Shown here: positions 4,709 to 6,219 of the stretch, piece after piece | How the letters are laid out: each line of letters starts with the position of its first letter | Numbering within the stretch: position 1 is the stretch's first letter | From: Bacteroidales bacterium | Lineage (GTDB): Bacteria > Bacteroidota > Bacteroidia > Bacteroidales > UBA7960 | Length of the DNA: 6,219 nucleotides | Reading direction: 5' to 3' | Assembly: GCA_003560215.1 (NCBI GenBank) | Contig: PWIY01000396.1 | Coordinates: 1 to 6,219 of the forward strand | The notes under the pieces: model-generated | What the model was told of the DNA's origin: nothing | The model's input: only the letters and a program-made list of their open reading frames with translations | The model's database searches: none | Translations under genes and position numbers: made by a program

Positions 4709-6219
4709 ATGGTAAAAAATCATGATGTAAAAGAATTAGAGGACGTGGTGGTCAAATTTGTGGGCGATTCCGGTGACGGAATGCAGCTGACAGGCACCAT
4801 TTTTTCCGATGTGGCTGCCCTGTCAGGCAATGACCTGGCCACCTTCCCTGATTTTCCTGCGGAGATCAGGGCTCCTCACAATACCATTGCCGGTGTGAGT
4901 GGGTTCCAGATGCATCTGGGGAAAAGAAAAATATACACTCCCGGCGACATGTGTGATGTAATTGTCGCCATGAACCCGGCCTCTCTCCGTGCAAACCTGA
5001 AGTGGGCCAAAGAAGATGCCACCCTTTTGATCGATTCTTCTGCCTTTGAGGGGAAAGCGATTGAAAAGGCCGGGTATATGGAAAACCCGCTGGAAGATGG
5101 ATCACTTGATGGTTATAATGTGATCAAGGCCCCCATTGCGGACCTGACCAAAGAGTGTCTGGCAGACATGGGTATTGACAAAAGGATGGCGGCACGTACC
5201 AAAAACATGTATGTGCTGGGGATGATGTTCTTTTTGTTTGGCCGTGACCTGGACAAACCAAGGGCATTTCTCAGGGAAAAATTTGCCGGCAAGGAAGCGG
5301 TGATCAAGGCCAATGAAACCGCCATGCAGGCCGGATATGACTATGCCGCAAAGGCGGATGACGTTAAGTTTGTGTTCAAGGTGGATCCGGCACCCATGGC
5401 AAAAGGGTGGTACAGGAACATTACCGGGAATGTGGCCACCGCATGGGGCTTGCTGGCTGCTTCAGAAAGGAGCGGACGTCCGCTCTTCCTCGGATCTTAT
5501 CCGATTACACCAGCTACAGAAATATTGATGGAGTTATCCAAGCATAAATCACTTGGTGCCAAGGTGTTTCAGGCAGAAGATGAGATCGCGGGGATCTGTT
5601 CGGCAATCGGGGCCAGTTTTACCGGATCCATGGCCGTAACGACCACCTCAGGGCCCGGGTTATCCTTGAAAAGCGAAGCCCTTGGCCTTGCAGTGATCAC
5701 TGAGCTGCCTCTGGTTATTGTCAATGTGCAGCGGGCAGGTCCCTCTACGGGGATGCCCACCAAAAGTGAGCAGTCGGACCTGATGCAGGCTTTGTTCGGA
5801 AGGAACGGAGAGAGTCCGATGATGGTTATGTCGGCTTCAAGTCCGGCAAACTGTTATGAATATGCCTACCTGGCCTCCAAATATGCCATGGAGCATATGA
5901 CACCCGTCATATTGCTCACTGAGGGCTATCTTGGGTTTGGATCTGAGCTTTTCCACATTCAGGATGTGAATGAATTGCCTGCGATCAACCCGCCCATGGC
6001 CGATCCGAATGATCCCAAGTACAAGCCCTATCGCAGGGATGAAAAAACCCTGGTGCGTAAATGGGCTCTTCCGGGCGTGGAAGGCCTGAGGCATCGCATC
6101 GGCGGGCTGGAAAAAACCAACATCGACGGAAACGTATCCACTGATCCGTTAAACCATCAGCTGATGGTAAACATCAGGGAAGAAAAGATAAATCGCATTG
6201 CTGATTACATCCCACTGCA
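4709..6219 (+). CDS. korA: 2-oxoglutarate:ferredoxin oxidoreductase, alpha subunit (3' end missing)
   Basis: Subunit of the enzyme that converts 2-oxoglutarate and CoA to succinyl-CoA and CO2 while reducing ferredoxin; the TPP-binding beta subunit (korB) would be expected just downstream, outside the window. The frame is open for 503 codons and leaves the right edge without a stop; family members of this architecture have roughly 610-620 residues, so about a fifth is missing. Residues 12-190 form the gamma-type domain, starting VVVKFVGDSGDGMQ. From about 240 follows the alpha (pyrimidine-binding) domain with GSYPITPATE at 262-271, QAEDEIAG at 288-295, TTTSGPGLSLKSE at 311-323 and QRAGPSTGMPTKSEQSD at 341-357. 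This gamma-alpha fusion is characteristic of the Kor/2-oxoacid:acceptor alpha family. The ATG at 4709 precedes the conserved region by a dozen residues and has no Shine-Dalgarno sequence. A related 2-oxoacid substrate cannot be excluded by sequence reading alone. Confidence 0.93.
   Translation, partial: MVKNHDVKELEDVVVKFVGDSGDGMQLTGTIFSDVAALSGNDLATFPDFPAEIRAPHNTIAGVSGFQMHLGKRKIYTPGDMCDVIVAMNPASLRANLKWAKEDATLLIDSSAFEGKAIEKAGYMENPLEDGSLDGYNVIKAPIADLTKECLADMGIDKRMAARTKNMYVLGMMFFLFGRDLDKPRAFLREKFAGKEAVIKANETAMQAGYDYAAKADDVKFVFKVDPAPMAKGWYRNITGNVATAWGLLAASERSGRPLFLGSYPITPATEILMELSKHKSLGAKVFQAEDEIAGICSAIGASFTGSMAVTTTSGPGLSLKSEALGLAVITELPLVIVNVQRAGPSTGMPTKSEQSDLMQALFGRNGESPMMVMSASSPANCYEYAYLASKYAMEHMTPVILLTEGYLGFGSELFHIQDVNELPAINPPMADPNDPKYKPYRRDEKTLVRKWALPGVEGLRHRIGGLEKTNIDGNVSTDPLNHQLMVNIREEKINRIADYIPL

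Noticed and set aside
5313..5528. Plus-strand and minus-strand frames inside korA
   Set aside because: All are other-frame shadows of the continuous korA frame, which shows conserved motifs along its whole visible length.

Overview
The window looks like chromosomal DNA from a Bacteroidota bacterium, most likely an anaerobic or fermentative member of the Bacteroidales. Three things suggest this. Two of the genes have a TATATTTG element upstream, matching the Bacteroidota -7 consensus TAnnTTTG. None of the start codons has a convincing Shine-Dalgarno sequence. The gene content (type I asparaginase, stand-alone P5C dehydrogenase, ferredoxin-linked 2-oxoglutarate oxidoreductase, small 2[4Fe-4S] ferredoxin) fits that group. 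The taxon is an inference from content; no rRNA or other marker gene is present.

Layout. Bases 1-130 are a tandem array of five small GC-rich hairpins separated by a conserved GACTAACCGGA-like linker. The array runs off the left edge and its degenerate tail reaches the start of ansA (156-1184, +), a cytoplasmic type I L-asparaginase. A 164-bp convergent gap with direct repeats and hairpins follows, then pruA (1349-3001, -), encoding P5C dehydrogenase. Upstream of pruA on the same strand are tatC (3236-4021, -; the frame stays open to a TTG at 4066), three 17-bp tandem repeats in its leader (4085-4135), a strong rho-independent terminator (4189-4226), and a 55-residue 2[4Fe-4S] ferredoxin gene (4261-4428, -). 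A 280-bp AT-rich divergent region (4429-4708) separates the ferredoxin gene from korA (4709 to the right edge, +), the alpha subunit of 2-oxoglutarate:ferredoxin oxidoreductase. korA is cut off after 503 codons.

How the genes fit together. Asparaginase gives aspartate, P5C dehydrogenase gives glutamate, and after deamination or transamination to 2-oxoglutarate the Kor enzyme makes succinyl-CoA and reduces ferredoxin. The window therefore reads as amino-acid catabolism with ferredoxin as the low-potential carrier. That link is inferred; the genes do not form one operon. tatC is a housekeeping protein-export gene without obvious connection to the rest.

The genes themselves are ordinary. The part worth a second look is the hairpin array at the left edge: the stem sequences differ between units while complementarity is kept, and every loop is of the GNA or GNNA type known to be unusually stable in single-stranded DNA.
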